A DNA stretch of 64,000 nucleotides from Vreelandella aquamarina (GTDB taxonomy: Bacteria; Pseudomonadota; Gammaproteobacteria; Pseudomonadales; Halomonadaceae). How positions within the stretch are numbered: the first letter of the stretch is position 1; each line of letters opens with the position of its first letter. The notes under the pieces were generated by a model. The model saw only the letters and a list, made by a program, of their open reading frames with translations. It searched no databases and was not told the DNA's origin. Location of the stretch: contig NZ_JABYQT010000001.1 of assembly GCF_020075495.1 (NCBI RefSeq), positions 434,001 to 498,000 on the forward strand, given 5' to 3'. Below are positions 26,001 through 35,167 of the stretch, piece by piece. A program made the translations under genes and the position numbers.

Positions 26001-27580
26001 GTCCAGCGCCACTCGAGCAGATTGGCCGTTACCGGCCAGCCGTGGCCATGCGGGGCAACCCCCAGCTCGCCAGTGTCCAGGCACGTGTCTGCTGCGTAGA
26101 GGTGGGCCAGGTTGACCATCCAGGCCCAGCTGGCATCACCGCGCACGCCGTAGCCTGTTTCACCATCCCACTGGGCAGCCTGCCAGTGGCGGTTGGCCTC
26201 ATGCGTACTCGCCGCTGCCTGGGCTGCCTCCAAGTGGCGGTCTACGGCAGGATTGGCGTAATAGCCGCTGTTGTAGAAGCCGTTGCCCGCCTGCTGGCTG
26301 TGGTAGAGATAGTAGACCTCCTGGGGGCTGTGGCTGCCAAAGCCCATTACCACGGCGTCCTGATGCAGCGCCAGGCGCTGAATCTCGTCCCAGTGGCGCC
26401 CGGTTGGCTGCATCTCGATACCCAGCGGACGTACCATCTCGGCGCTTACCTCGGCAAGCAGTTGCCGGGTGCTGTCACCGGCGGGGTAGGTCAGCCTGAA
26501 GCGGGCGGGCTGGCCGTCCTTGTGGCGCAGGCCGTCGTCCTGCCGTTGCCAGCCAGCCGCATCGAGCAAGGCGCCCGCTCGCTCAAGGTCGGGCGCCTTG
26601 ACCTCTTCGTCGTGATGGCTCCAGGGAAGCCCGTCTGCCGGGCCAAACGCGGGGCGACCGTAACCATTGAGCACGACATCCACCAGCGTCTGGCGGTCCA
26701 GGGCCAGGTTGATCGCCCGGCGAATCGCGATATCCGCCGTTACATCGTTGCCAACGGGGGCACCGGAGGGGGCGCGCTCACTCTGCACAGGGCGCATGGG
26801 AAACATGATGCCCCGATTATCCACGCTCTGCATCGTGACGGCCTGCATATGCGAAGGCATGGCGTTTGCCAGCGTCGGCGGCAGGGCGGCCAGATCGACG
26901 CTGCCGGTACGCGCAGCGTTCAGCGTGGTGTCTTCGCCGGTAAATAGAAACACGAGACGCTCGAAGGCAGGCGCTTGCCCGTAGAAATAGGGGTTGCGCT
27001 CGACGATCAGCTGCTCGCCCTCCTGCCACTCCACCAGCTGGTAGGGGCCGGAGCCAAGCGGTTGGCGTCCATAGCCTTCGCCATGGCCGTTTTCACGGCT
27101 GGCAGCGGGCACGATCCCCAGCGTCACCAGCTGATCGACAAAGGTAATGCGCGGCTGGTGAAGCGTCAGCGCCACGTGCTGCGAGTCAAGGACGGTCGCT
27201 TCCTCCAGCGCGCTGAGGTCAGCCCGCCCGCCCGCCTGGGCTGCTGCGTTGAAGGTGTAGGCTACGTCCATGGCCGTGAGCGCACTACCATCTGAAAAGC
27301 GCGCATCGTCGCGTAGGGTGATGATCCAGGTCAGTCGATCGTCCGAGAGTTCCCAGGCGGTGGCAAGCTCGGGCTGCAGATCAAGGTTGGCATCACGGGA
27401 AAGCAGGGTCGACTGAAACAGCGGGTTGCCATACTGCCCCCAGCCCAGCAGCGGGTCGAATCCCTGTTCGGGCTCGCCGCCGATGGCCAGCACCAGCTGC
27501 TCCTTGGCGCTGACAGGGGTTGTGATCATCAGGCAACCGGCGGCCACAGCCAGCAGTCGAGTGCGAAGAGGTGGTAGCAT
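25991..27580 (-). CDS. nikA: nickel ABC transporter periplasmic binding protein NikA-like
   Basis: 529 residues, close to the 524 of E. coli NikA. A signal peptide (TRLLAVAAGCLMITTPVSA) is followed by the SBP_bac_5 family core: LVLAIGGEPEQGFDPLLGWG, WIITLRDDARFSDGSALTA and LGSGPYQLVEW. Members bind nickel chelates or peptides. The nickel assignment comes from the divergent nikR gene and the perfect NikR site 26-53 nt upstream of the ATG; a related opine-metallophore importer is an alternative. It is the first gene of a five-gene minus-strand operon. Confidence 0.85.
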   Translation of the reverse strand: MLPPLRTRLLAVAAGCLMITTPVSAKEQLVLAIGGEPEQGFDPLLGWGQYGNPLFQSTLLSRDANLDLQPELATAWELSDDRLTWIITLRDDARFSDGSALTAMDVAYTFNAAAQAGGRADLSALEEATVLDSQHVALTLHQPRITFVDQLVTLGIVPAASRENGHGEGYGRQPLGSGPYQLVEWQEGEQLIVERNPYFYGQAPAFERLVFLFTGEDTTLNAARTGSVDLAALPPTLANAMPSHMQAVTMQSVDNRGIMFPMRPVQSERAPSGAPVGNDVTADIAIRRAINLALDRQTLVDVVLNGYGRPAFGPADGLPWSHHDEEVKAPDLERAGALLDAAGWQRQDDGLRHKDGQPARFRLTYPAGDSTRQLLAEVSAEMVRPLGIEMQPTGRHWDEIQRLALHQDAVVMGFGSHSPQEVYYLYHSQQAGNGFYNSGYYANPAVDRHLEAAQAAASTHEANRHWQAAQWDGETGYGVRGDASWAWMVNLAHLYAADTCLDTGELGVAPHGHGWPVTANLLEWRWTCD

Positions 27581-27605
27581 TGTGATTATCTTCTTATACG
27601 AAATG

Positions 27606-27633
27606 GTATGACGTTTTTACAATAACATCATAC
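27606..27633. promoter_or_regulatory. NikR operator
   Basis: GTATGA (27606-27611) and TCATAC (27628-27633) are separated by exactly 16 bases, identical in sequence and spacing to the E. coli nik operator half-sites. On the minus strand a TTGACG -35-like hexamer lies at 27645-27640, so bound NikR would cover the spacer and -10 region of the nikA promoter. It could also affect nikR, 68 nt away on the other side. Confidence 0.93.
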
Positions 27634-27701
27634 CCGGCGCGTCAAAAAGGCGCTACGCTGCCGACCCGCTAAAGACAAGAGATCAGGTAAAGGAGACAGG
27701 T

Positions 27702-28103
27702 ATGCAGCGCATCACGGTCACGCTGGATGAAGAGTTGCTGAACGACGTCGATGAGCTGATGCGCAGGCGTGGCTACCAGAACCGCTCTGAAGCGATTCGC
27801 GACCTGACCCGCAGTGGCTTGAAGCAGGTAAAGGAGGAGGCCGTGCCGCAGGCGCCCTGCATGGGCGCGCTGGTCTATGTGTATGACCACGCCGCGCGGA
27901 ATCTGCCTGGGCGATTGACGCGCCACTCTCACGATCATCACGACCTGACGCTGTCAACACTGCATGTACATATCGACCACGACAGCTGTCTGGAAGTCGC
28001 TTTGCTGAAAGGGAAGGGCCAGGAGCTCAAACGCTTTGCCGATGAAGTGACCTCGTCGCGCAGCGTACGCCATGGTCAGCTCGTGTTGATTCCAGATGCT
28101 TGA
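27702..28103 (+). CDS. nikR: nickel-responsive transcriptional regulator NikR
   Basis: 133 residues, the same length as E. coli NikR. Residues 1-45 form the ribbon-helix-helix domain (MQRITVTLDEELLNDVDELM, then RGYQNRSEAIRDLTRSGL). The ACT-like nickel domain has the four high-affinity ligands at His77, His88, His90 and Cys96 (DLTLSTLHVHIDHDSCLE). With bound Ni(II) the tetramer represses nikABCDE. AAAGGAG precedes the ATG. It is divergent from nikA with the operator between them, and convergent with slyD. Confidence 0.97.
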   Translation: MQRITVTLDEELLNDVDELMRRRGYQNRSEAIRDLTRSGLKQVKEEAVPQAPCMGALVYVYDHAARNLPGRLTRHSHDHHDLTLSTLHVHIDHDSCLEVALLKGKGQELKRFADEVTSSRSVRHGQLVLIPDA

Positions 28104-28135
28104 GCTGCCCATATCGAAGCATTCAGATATGAAAA

Positions 28136-28159
28136 AGGGGCGGCCTGCAGGCCACCCCT
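28136..28159 (-). terminator. terminator between convergent nikR and slyD
   Basis: Stem AGGGG-c-GGCC / GGCC-a-CCCCT with a TGCA loop and one C-A mismatch. On the minus strand it is followed by a T-tract, serving slyD; the plus-strand tail CTTGAT is weak. Confidence 0.75.
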
Positions 28160-28205
28160 CTTGATAAGCGCAAGCTAGGCCAATGCGGCCAGCTCGTGTT
28201 GGCAA

Positions 28206-28688
28206 TCAGTGCTCAACGCCGCCTTCACCATGCACGTGGCCGTGCTCGGCCTCTTCCTGGCTTGCTTCGCGAACGCTTGCAATCTCAACGTCAAAGTTGA
28301 GGTGTTCACCGGCCAGCGGGTGGTTGCCGTCAACGATGACCGTGTCACCCTCGACGCTCTTGACCGTTACCATCAGCGGGCCGCCCTGGGTCTGGGCCTG
28401 GAACTGCATGCCAGGCTCGATGCCCTCGACGCCCTGAAAGGCATCGCGCGGTACTTCTTGCACCAGCTGTTCCTGAACTTCACCGTAACCCTCTTCAGGG
28501 GCTACTTTCACGTTCAGCTTGTCGCCCGCCGCACGGCCTTCCAGCTCCTTTTCCAGACCCGGAATGATGTTGCCCGCGCCGTGCAGGTAGGTCAGCGGCT
28601 CACGACCTTCAGAACTGTCTAGCACTTCACCTGCATCATTGGTCAGGGTGTAGTGGAACGCGACAACCGAGTTTTGCGCAATTTGCAT
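28206..28688 (-). CDS. slyD: FKBP-type peptidyl-prolyl isomerase SlyD
   Basis: 160 residues from the ATG at 28688 (MQIAQNSVVAFHYTLTN), with AAGG at the right distance; an upstream ATG adds eight residues. The FKBP domain is interrupted by the insert-in-flap (IF) chaperone domain (residues about 66-120), as in SlyD. The C-terminus EEAEHGHVHGEGGVEH is a short His-rich tail, much shorter than that of E. coli SlyD and without its cysteines. SlyD catalyses proline isomerisation and delivers nickel to hydrogenase in E. coli. Its place beside nikR suggests a nickel role here. Confidence 0.93.
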   Translation of the reverse strand: MQIAQNSVVAFHYTLTNDAGEVLDSSEGREPLTYLHGAGNIIPGLEKELEGRAAGDKLNVKVAPEEGYGEVQEQLVQEVPRDAFQGVEGIEPGMQFQAQTQGGPLMVTVKSVEGDTVIVDGNHPLAGEHLNFDVEIASVREASQEEAEHGHVHGEGGVEH

Positions 28689-28870
28689 TGGATAACCTTT
28701 CGGTGAGTGCATGTCCCAACATGGTAACGCGTGAGGCTTGGCTTGTCAGGGGGTAAGCCTGGGTTTTTGCGCGCATCCGGCCAACGCGGTATTGCGCCTC
28801 AGAAGGACGAGGGATACCCTAAGCCGACCAATTTCCCCCTCTTTGCAACCCTCATTCATCGGAGTTTGCT

Positions 28871-29149
28871 ATGACGATCTTTCTTATCTGGCTCATTGCA
28901 CTGTTGCTGATTGCCTACTTCGCCGATCGACGCTGGAATCATGGTGTCAGTCAGGGACTCGACCGCCTTTTGCCTAACGTTTTGAAAAGTCATGGCGAAA
29001 ATCGATACCTATGGGTAGCGGCGCTGGCCGTGCTGGGTGCCACTGCACTGGTTCGCCCGGTAGAGATCCTGCTGGTAGCCATTTTGCTCGCTCTGATCGG
29101 CCTGATCGTCATGAAGCTTGTCGGCTGGGCGAACAACATGAGCCATTGA
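28871..29149 (+). CDS. small hypothetical membrane protein
   Basis: 92 residues, not recognised. A hydrophobic N-terminal helix (IFLIWLIALLLIAYFA) is followed by a polar loop of about 30 residues containing RRWNHG and NRYLW, then two hydrophobic segments (WVAALAVLGATALV and EILLVAILLALIGLIVMKLV). GGAG lies 8 nt before the ATG, and a strong terminator begins 20 nt after the stop, so it looks like a genuine single-gene unit. Nothing in the neighbours indicates a function. Confidence 0.7.
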   Translation: MTIFLIWLIALLLIAYFADRRWNHGVSQGLDRLLPNVLKSHGENRYLWVAALAVLGATALVRPVEILLVAILLALIGLIVMKLVGWANNMSH

Positions 29150-29168
29150 GTGTTTCAAGGCACACGTT

Positions 29169-29202
29169 AAAAAGCCCGGCATCTTTCGATGCCGGGCTTT
29201 TT
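29169..29202. terminator. bidirectional terminator between the small membrane protein and slyB-like genes
   Basis: Arms of 15 bp (AAAAAGCCCGGCATC / GATGCCGGGCTTTTT) with loop TTTC; there are T-tracts on both strands. Confidence 0.93.
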
Positions 29203-29228
29203 TTATATAGATTAACTAACGCGCTGGA

Positions 29229-29696
29229 TCAGTAGGGAGCTACGCTCAGATTGCCCCCGCTGCCGATCAGGCGAACACGCTGACCAGCCTGATACTGGTG
29301 GTCGGCACGCTGTACGACGACTACATCGCTGCCGTCGTCACGGCGGATTTCCATTTCAAGGGCGCTTACGCGGTTAGCGCGCTCTTCAGCCGCCGAGCCA
29401 GCAACGGAGCCACCCAGGGCGCCGGCAACGGTGGCCAGCTGACGGCCCGTACCGCCGCCTACCTGACTACCCAACAAACCGCCGATGACCGCACCACCAC
29501 CAGTGCCTAGAAGGCCTCCTGCGCGGCTATCCGCCTGGATCTGTACCGGGCGAATGGCAACGATGGTGCCGTAGGCAACGCTTTGGCCCGTTTGCGCCTG
29601 GTTACCGCGATAGACATCGCCAGAATAGGTAGATGTGTTGGCACAGCCTGCCAGGGTCAGAATGCTCAGCGCAGCAACAGGTAGTAAACGTTTCAT
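29229..29696 (-). CDS. slyB: glycine-zipper outer-membrane lipoprotein (SlyB/Pcp family)
   Basis: 155 residues from the ATG at 29696, with GGAGG 5 nt upstream. The lipobox LAGC has the lipidated Cys near residue 18 (SILTLAGCANTSTY). A glycine-zipper 2TM domain follows (LLGTGGGAVIGGLLGSQVGG, then LATVAGALGGSVAG), and the C-terminal part (EIRRDDGSDVVVVQ, YQAGQRVRLIG) is the usual SlyB ending. In enterobacteria SlyB is a PhoP-controlled lipoprotein that supports outer-membrane integrity. It is monocistronic; regulation cannot be read here. Confidence 0.9.
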   Translation of the reverse strand: MKRLLPVAALSILTLAGCANTSTYSGDVYRGNQAQTGQSVAYGTIVAIRPVQIQADSRAGGLLGTGGGAVIGGLLGSQVGGGTGRQLATVAGALGGSVAGSAAEERANRVSALEMEIRRDDGSDVVVVQRADHQYQAGQRVRLIGSGGNLSVAPY

Positions 29697-29875
29697 CAAA
29701 ACCTCCAGAATGTGGCAGCTTGCAAAGGCCAGAAAGAGCGCTTCAATTATAGAACAGTGTTCGCTAAAAGATACTCGAAGCGTATCGCTTTGACCAGCGC
29801 TGGATTAAAAAGATCATCATGAGTAGCAATATAGACAGGGAATAAGAAAACAGTGTGCACCAATCATGATAAAAA

Positions 29876-29898
29876 ACCAGGAGCCGAAGGCTCCTGGT
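29876..29898 (-). terminator. terminator of the isocitrate lyase gene
   Basis: A 10-bp stem (ACCAGGAGCC / GGCTCCTGGT) with loop GAA; on the minus strand it is followed by six T residues. Confidence 0.9.
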
Positions 29899-29932
29899 CG
29901 ATGGCGCTGCCACTTGACTGCAGGCGGGCAGC

Positions 29933-31531
29933 CTAGCCGAACTGATTCATGGTGTTGTCCTTGCCGCCGGCCTTGAGTGCCGCGTCGCCGTGGAAGAATT
30001 CCTTGTGATCGTCGCCAATATTGGAGCCGGCCATGTCCTGATGCTTTACCGTGGCGATGCCCTGGCGTATCTCTTCGCGCTGGACACGACGGACGTAGGC
30101 CAGCATGCCCTCATCGCCAAAGTATCCTTTGGCAAGGTTGTCGGTAGAGAGCGCGGCGGTGTGATAGGTCGGCAGCGTGATCAGGTGATGGAAGATGCCT
30201 GCCTCCCGTGAAGCGTCGCGCTGGAAGTTGCGCGTCCACTCATCCGCCAGCTGGCCAAGCTCCGTATTGTCGTACTCCACGCTCATCAGCTTGTCGCGGC
30301 TATAAGCCGACACATCCTTGCCTTGCTGCTCCCAGGCATCAAACACCTGCTGGCGGAAGTTGAGCGTCCAGTTGAACGACGGCGAGTTGTTGTAGACCAG
30401 CTTGGCATCGGGCACTACTTCACGAATGCGGTTGACCATGCTGGCGATCTGCCCGACGTGGGGTTTTTCGGTCTCGATCCACAAAAGATCCGCGCCGTTT
30501 TGCAGGCTGGTAATGCAGTCCAGTATCACGCGATCTTCACCACTGCCGGGCTTGAACTGGTAAAGGCCGGAAGCAAGACGCTTGGGCTTGACCAGCTTGC
30601 CGTTTTGCTTGATCACCACATCGCCATTGTTGATATCGTCGGCGCTTGTGATTTCGTCGCCATCCAGAAAGCTGTTGTACTGATCGCCCAGGTCCCCTGG
30701 CTCGTTGGTCACGGCGATCTTCTGGGTCAGGCCCGCGCCAAGGGAGTCGGTGCGCGCCACGATCACGCCATCTTCCACGCCAAGCTCGAGGAATGCGTAG
30801 CGCACGGCATTGATCTTGGCCAGAAAGTCCTCGTGAGGCACCGTGACCTTGCCATCCTGGTGGCCGCACTGCTTTTCGTCGGATACCTGGTTCTCCAGTT
30901 GAATGCAGCAGGCGCCGGCCTGAATGAATTTTTTTGCCAGCAGATAGGTAGCCTCGGCGTTGCCAAAACCGGCATCGATATCGGCAATGATCGGGACGAT
31001 ATGCGTTTCATAGCCGTCGATTTTGGCGATGGCATCCTGCTCACGGGCGCTATCGCCGGCGGCCTTGGCGTCGTCGAGTTCACGGAAAAGATGATTGAGT
31101 TCCCAGGCATCGGCCTGTTTCAAGAAGGTGTACAGCTCTTCAATCAGGTTGGCGACCGAGGTCTTTTCATGCATGGACTGATCGGGCAGCGGGCCGAATT
31201 CGGAGCGCAGGGCAGCGACCATCCAGCCGGAAAGGTAGAGGTAGCGGCGCTTTGTGGTGCCAAAGTGCTTCTTGATCGAGATCAGCTTCTGCTGGCCAAT
31301 GAAGCCATGCCAGCAGCCCAGCGACTGGGTGTACTGGGCGGTATCGGCATCATAGGCGGCCATGTCATCGCGCATGATTCTGGCGGTATAGCGGGCGATG
31401 TCGAGTCCGGTGTGAAAGCGATTCTGGGCGCGCATGCGGGCGGCATACTCAGGCTTGATCGCCTCCCACTTGCCGCTCTGGGCTTCGCGCAGCTGGGCCA
31501 TGGCTTTGATGTCGTTGAGCAGTCCAGTCAT
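29933..31531 (-). CDS. aceA: isocitrate lyase (531-residue Pseudomonas type)
   Basis: 532 residues from the ATG at 31531, with GGAG upstream; the upstream extension of the frame lacks a ribosome binding site. The catalytic loop is DEKQCGHQDGK, the variant of KKCGH found in the longer Pseudomonas-type enzymes rather than in the 434-residue E. coli form. The segment VPIIADIDAGFGNAEATYLL binds Mg-isocitrate. The enzyme splits isocitrate into glyoxylate and succinate, the first step of the glyoxylate bypass needed for growth on acetate or fatty acids. The malate synthase gene is not in the window. A long leader with an inverted repeat precedes it. Confidence 0.96.
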   Translation of the reverse strand: MTGLLNDIKAMAQLREAQSGKWEAIKPEYAARMRAQNRFHTGLDIARYTARIMRDDMAAYDADTAQYTQSLGCWHGFIGQQKLISIKKHFGTTKRRYLYLSGWMVAALRSEFGPLPDQSMHEKTSVANLIEELYTFLKQADAWELNHLFRELDDAKAAGDSAREQDAIAKIDGYETHIVPIIADIDAGFGNAEATYLLAKKFIQAGACCIQLENQVSDEKQCGHQDGKVTVPHEDFLAKINAVRYAFLELGVEDGVIVARTDSLGAGLTQKIAVTNEPGDLGDQYNSFLDGDEITSADDINNGDVVIKQNGKLVKPKRLASGLYQFKPGSGEDRVILDCITSLQNGADLLWIETEKPHVGQIASMVNRIREVVPDAKLVYNNSPSFNWTLNFRQQVFDAWEQQGKDVSAYSRDKLMSVEYDNTELGQLADEWTRNFQRDASREAGIFHHLITLPTYHTAALSTDNLAKGYFGDEGMLAYVRRVQREEIRQGIATVKHQDMAGSNIGDDHKEFFHGDAALKAGGKDNTMNQFG

Positions 31532-31557
31532 AGGGATCTCCAAGGTTGTCGTAGCGA

Positions 31558-31592
31558 TTCGCAAGCAGGTGCTGCCATGTTGCGCTTGCGAA
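31558..31592. promoter_or_regulatory. inverted repeat in the aceA leader
   Basis: TTCGCAAGC (31558-31566) and GCTTGCGAA (31584-31592) are perfect complements 17 bases apart, 27-61 nt upstream of the aceA ATG. It could be an operator or a leader hairpin; no regulator is identified. Confidence 0.45.
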
Positions 31593-31804
31593 GAGTTTTC
31601 AGCCGGGGCTGACCGAGCACTTGCAACCGCAGTGTTGCCAAGCAGATCAGTCAGCGCTGCAGTGCAATAACTATCGACGACGAGCAGAGATCCAACAATT
31701 GACACTTGGGGGCAGGCGGGGTTGTAGCTAAACGACAGCGACTCGGCAAAATGGCGTGTTCTTGTAGTCGTTTTTCGTCAGAGCAGCAAAAGGTGTATAA
31801 AAAA

Positions 31805-31824
31805 ACGCCACCCGAAGGTGGCGT
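31805..31824 (-). terminator. terminator of roxA
   Basis: An 8-bp stem (ACGCCACC / GGTGGCGT) with a CGAA loop; a run of T residues follows on the minus strand. Confidence 0.85.
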
Positions 31825-31842
31825 CGTTGCGAGCAGTTATGC

Positions 31843-33021
31843 TTACTCTTCGTCCTCGTCTCCCATGAAGCCCAGGCTGCCGGCGTTCACCAGATGCGTC
31901 AGCAGGGCGGCGGCGCCTTCAAGCTCGAGTACCTCTTCGTACATGGGTTCGGTATCCGCCACGCGTTGAGCAAGTGCCTCGGCGCAGGAGTGACCATCGC
32001 CATCCACGAACAGCGTGGTGCCGCTTGAGTCGCTGTGCCAGGCAAAGCGTGAACCGGGCATGTGGAAGAGCGGCTCGCCGCCTTTCAAATGCTCGACCAG
32101 CGCGGTTTCTTCCATGGGGGTGTCCAGCGGCACGACCTGATCCATGTACTTGGGCTGGGTCATCACGCGGCCAAACCACTGGGCGATCTGCGCGGGATTA
32201 TCCAGCGTTGCCAGCATGAACTGGCGCATGCGCTCGATGGCCGCATCGTCGAGCTCGCCAGTCTGGCGGGCAGGTTGCATGCCTGCATCGCTGTAGCGCC
32301 TGGAGGCCGGCAGCTGCTCGCCCAGGTAGTCGGCGTAGGAGGTGATCGACTCGTCCGCCGAGGGCGCTCGAAAGCCTACCGAGATGGTCATGCAGTCGTC
32401 GGTCTGGCTGACGCCGTGGTGTGCCCAGCCCGGGGGCAGGTACAGCATGTCGCCAGGTGCCAGCGTCCAGTCGGAATCCGGCTCGACCTCGAAGGTTTCC
32501 AGGATGCGCAGGTCGATGCCCTGAATAATCGGCGCGTCATCCGCCTGCTTGCCGCCAAGCTGCCAGCGGCGCTGACCGCTTGCCTGTAGTAAAAAGACAT
32601 CGTACTGGTCGATATGCGGACCCACGCTGCCGCCGGGAGGGGCGTAGCTGATCATGATATCGTCCAGGCGCCAGCGGGGCAGAAAGTCGAACTCGTCCAT
32701 CAGCGCGGCAATGGAGGGCACGTAGTGATCCACGGCCTGAACCAGCAGGCTCCAGTGCCCTTCGGGCAGGCGCTCGAAGGTCGCTTCGTCAAACGGGCCG
32801 TGGGAAACCTGCCAGGCACTGTCCGGGCCTTTCTCTTCGACCAGGCGCGCTTCCACACCGGGTTCACAGGCAAGCCCGGCAAGCTCGTCGGGCTCGATGG
32901 GGCTGACGAAATCCGGGATAGCACCACGAATCAGCAGCGGTTTCTGTTGCCAGTAGTTGGCCAGAAAGTCTGCCGGCGTCAGATCGCCCAGCAGGGTGAG
33001 TGGCTTGTCGTGTTGGCTCAT
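31843..33021 (-). CDS. roxA: ribosomal protein uL16 arginine 3-hydroxylase (RoxA/YcfD, JmjC-type cupin)
   Basis: 392 residues, slightly longer than the 373 of E. coli YcfD. The Fe(II) facial triad is seen as HIDQYD (His and Asp, residues about 136-138) and a distal His in PPGWAHHGVSQTD; YAPPGGSVGPH precedes the first motif. The enzyme is a 2-oxoglutarate/oxygen-dependent hydroxylase of an arginine in ribosomal protein L16. The C-terminal winged-helix-like domain ends in an acidic tail. It lies 41 nt downstream of purB on the same strand and may be transcribed with it. Confidence 0.93.
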   Translation of the reverse strand: MSQHDKPLTLLGDLTPADFLANYWQQKPLLIRGAIPDFVSPIEPDELAGLACEPGVEARLVEEKGPDSAWQVSHGPFDEATFERLPEGHWSLLVQAVDHYVPSIAALMDEFDFLPRWRLDDIMISYAPPGGSVGPHIDQYDVFLLQASGQRRWQLGGKQADDAPIIQGIDLRILETFEVEPDSDWTLAPGDMLYLPPGWAHHGVSQTDDCMTISVGFRAPSADESITSYADYLGEQLPASRRYSDAGMQPARQTGELDDAAIERMRQFMLATLDNPAQIAQWFGRVMTQPKYMDQVVPLDTPMEETALVEHLKGGEPLFHMPGSRFAWHSDSSGTTLFVDGDGHSCAEALAQRVADTEPMYEEVLELEGAAALLTHLVNAGSLGFMGDEDEE

Positions 33022-33062
33022 GGCGGTATCCTAAGTGAGTGACTGCGCGCTCGTGGGCGCGC

Positions 33063-34517
<1,455 letters not shown>

Positions 34518-34525
34518 CTATCGCG

Positions 34526-35167
34526 TTACCCCAGGCTGTCCAGCGCGCGGCGCAGCGCCTTGCGCTGGAAGACCAGTTTCCAGCGGCGGCCTCCCTGTTG
34601 ATGCCAGAGAAGGCCGAAGCGCACGCCGGACAGCAGGCAGGCGCGAACGCGCTCGGGCATCATGCGACTCTGCAGCAGGGAGGGGTCGCCCTGCACGACA
34701 ATGCGTGTCTTGAAGGTCGAGATGGTGTCCTGATACGCCTCGCCCAGGCTTGCAATCACGTTTTCGTGGGTGGTGCCGAAGTGTTCGGCCTGGCCCTGAA
34801 TGCGACTCAGGTGCTGGCCCAGCGTATCCATCATGTCAGCGTCGGTACGCAGCTTGTTCATGACCAGCAGAATCGAGAAACCGTAGCGCAGTACCACCGG
34901 ATTCGCCTGCCTGCGGCCCACCAGGGCTTCGAGGGTTTCAAGGCCCCGGCGCAGGTTGTTGGGGTGGCCGCCATAGATTGCTTCGAAACTGGCCGGGTTG
35001 GTATCCACGGTGGCTTTGATCAGCGTTTCCCAGGCGCGGGTGTCCACCTGGCCGGTGCGAGCCAGCTCATCGACCAGGCTGGCGGCCTGGAATACGCCCG
35101 CCAGCGCCAGGGCCTGGCGCAGAGCCGGCGAGTCCGGCGCGCGGTGAATCGGCGTGGGCGTGGTCAT
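34526..35167 (-). CDS. hflD: HflD, high-frequency-lysogenization protein homologue
   Basis: 213 residues. The start ATG 35167 overlaps the mnmA stop by 4 nt, as expected for the conserved mnmA-hflD-purB cluster. The sequence [17 protein letters not shown] near the N-terminus and [14 protein letters not shown] in the middle match the HflD family: helical, peripherally membrane-associated proteins. In E. coli HflD binds the lambda CII activator. Its normal cellular role is unknown, and the name does not imply a prophage here. Confidence 0.93.
   Translation of the reverse strand: MTTPTPIHRAPDSPALRQALALAGVFQAASLVDELARTGQVDTRAWETLIKATVDTNPASFEAIYGGHPNNLRRGLETLEALVGRRQANPVVLRYGFSILLVMNKLRTDADMMDTLGQHLSRIQGQAEHFGTTHENVIASLGEAYQDTISTFKTRIVVQGDPSLLQSRMMPERVRACLLSGVRFGLLWHQQGGRRWKLVFQRKALRRALDSLG

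Larger units (their letters stand above)
31532..31842 (-). other. aceA leader/promoter region and roxA terminator
   Basis: A 311-base gap. It contains the roxA terminator (31805-31824), an inverted repeat close to the aceA start (31558-31592), and no convincing ORF of its own. The aceA promoter should lie here; I could not pick out an unambiguous -35/-10 pair. Confidence 0.5.

Noticed and set aside
22745-27580. Oligopeptide (Dpp/Opp) transporter identity for the five-gene ABC operon
   Set aside because: The families overlap, but the perfect NikR operator and divergent nikR favour nickel or a nickel chelate.
28734-28770. A terminator-like stem (AGGCTT / AAGCCT followed by GGGTTTTT)
   Set aside because: No plus-strand gene ends upstream of it (slyD is divergent), the stem is short and the loop is long.
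34526-35167. Prophage signal suggested by the name high-frequency lysogenization protein
   Set aside because: HflD is a conserved housekeeping gene in the mnmA-hflD-purB cluster; no phage structural, integrase or att-like sequences are present.
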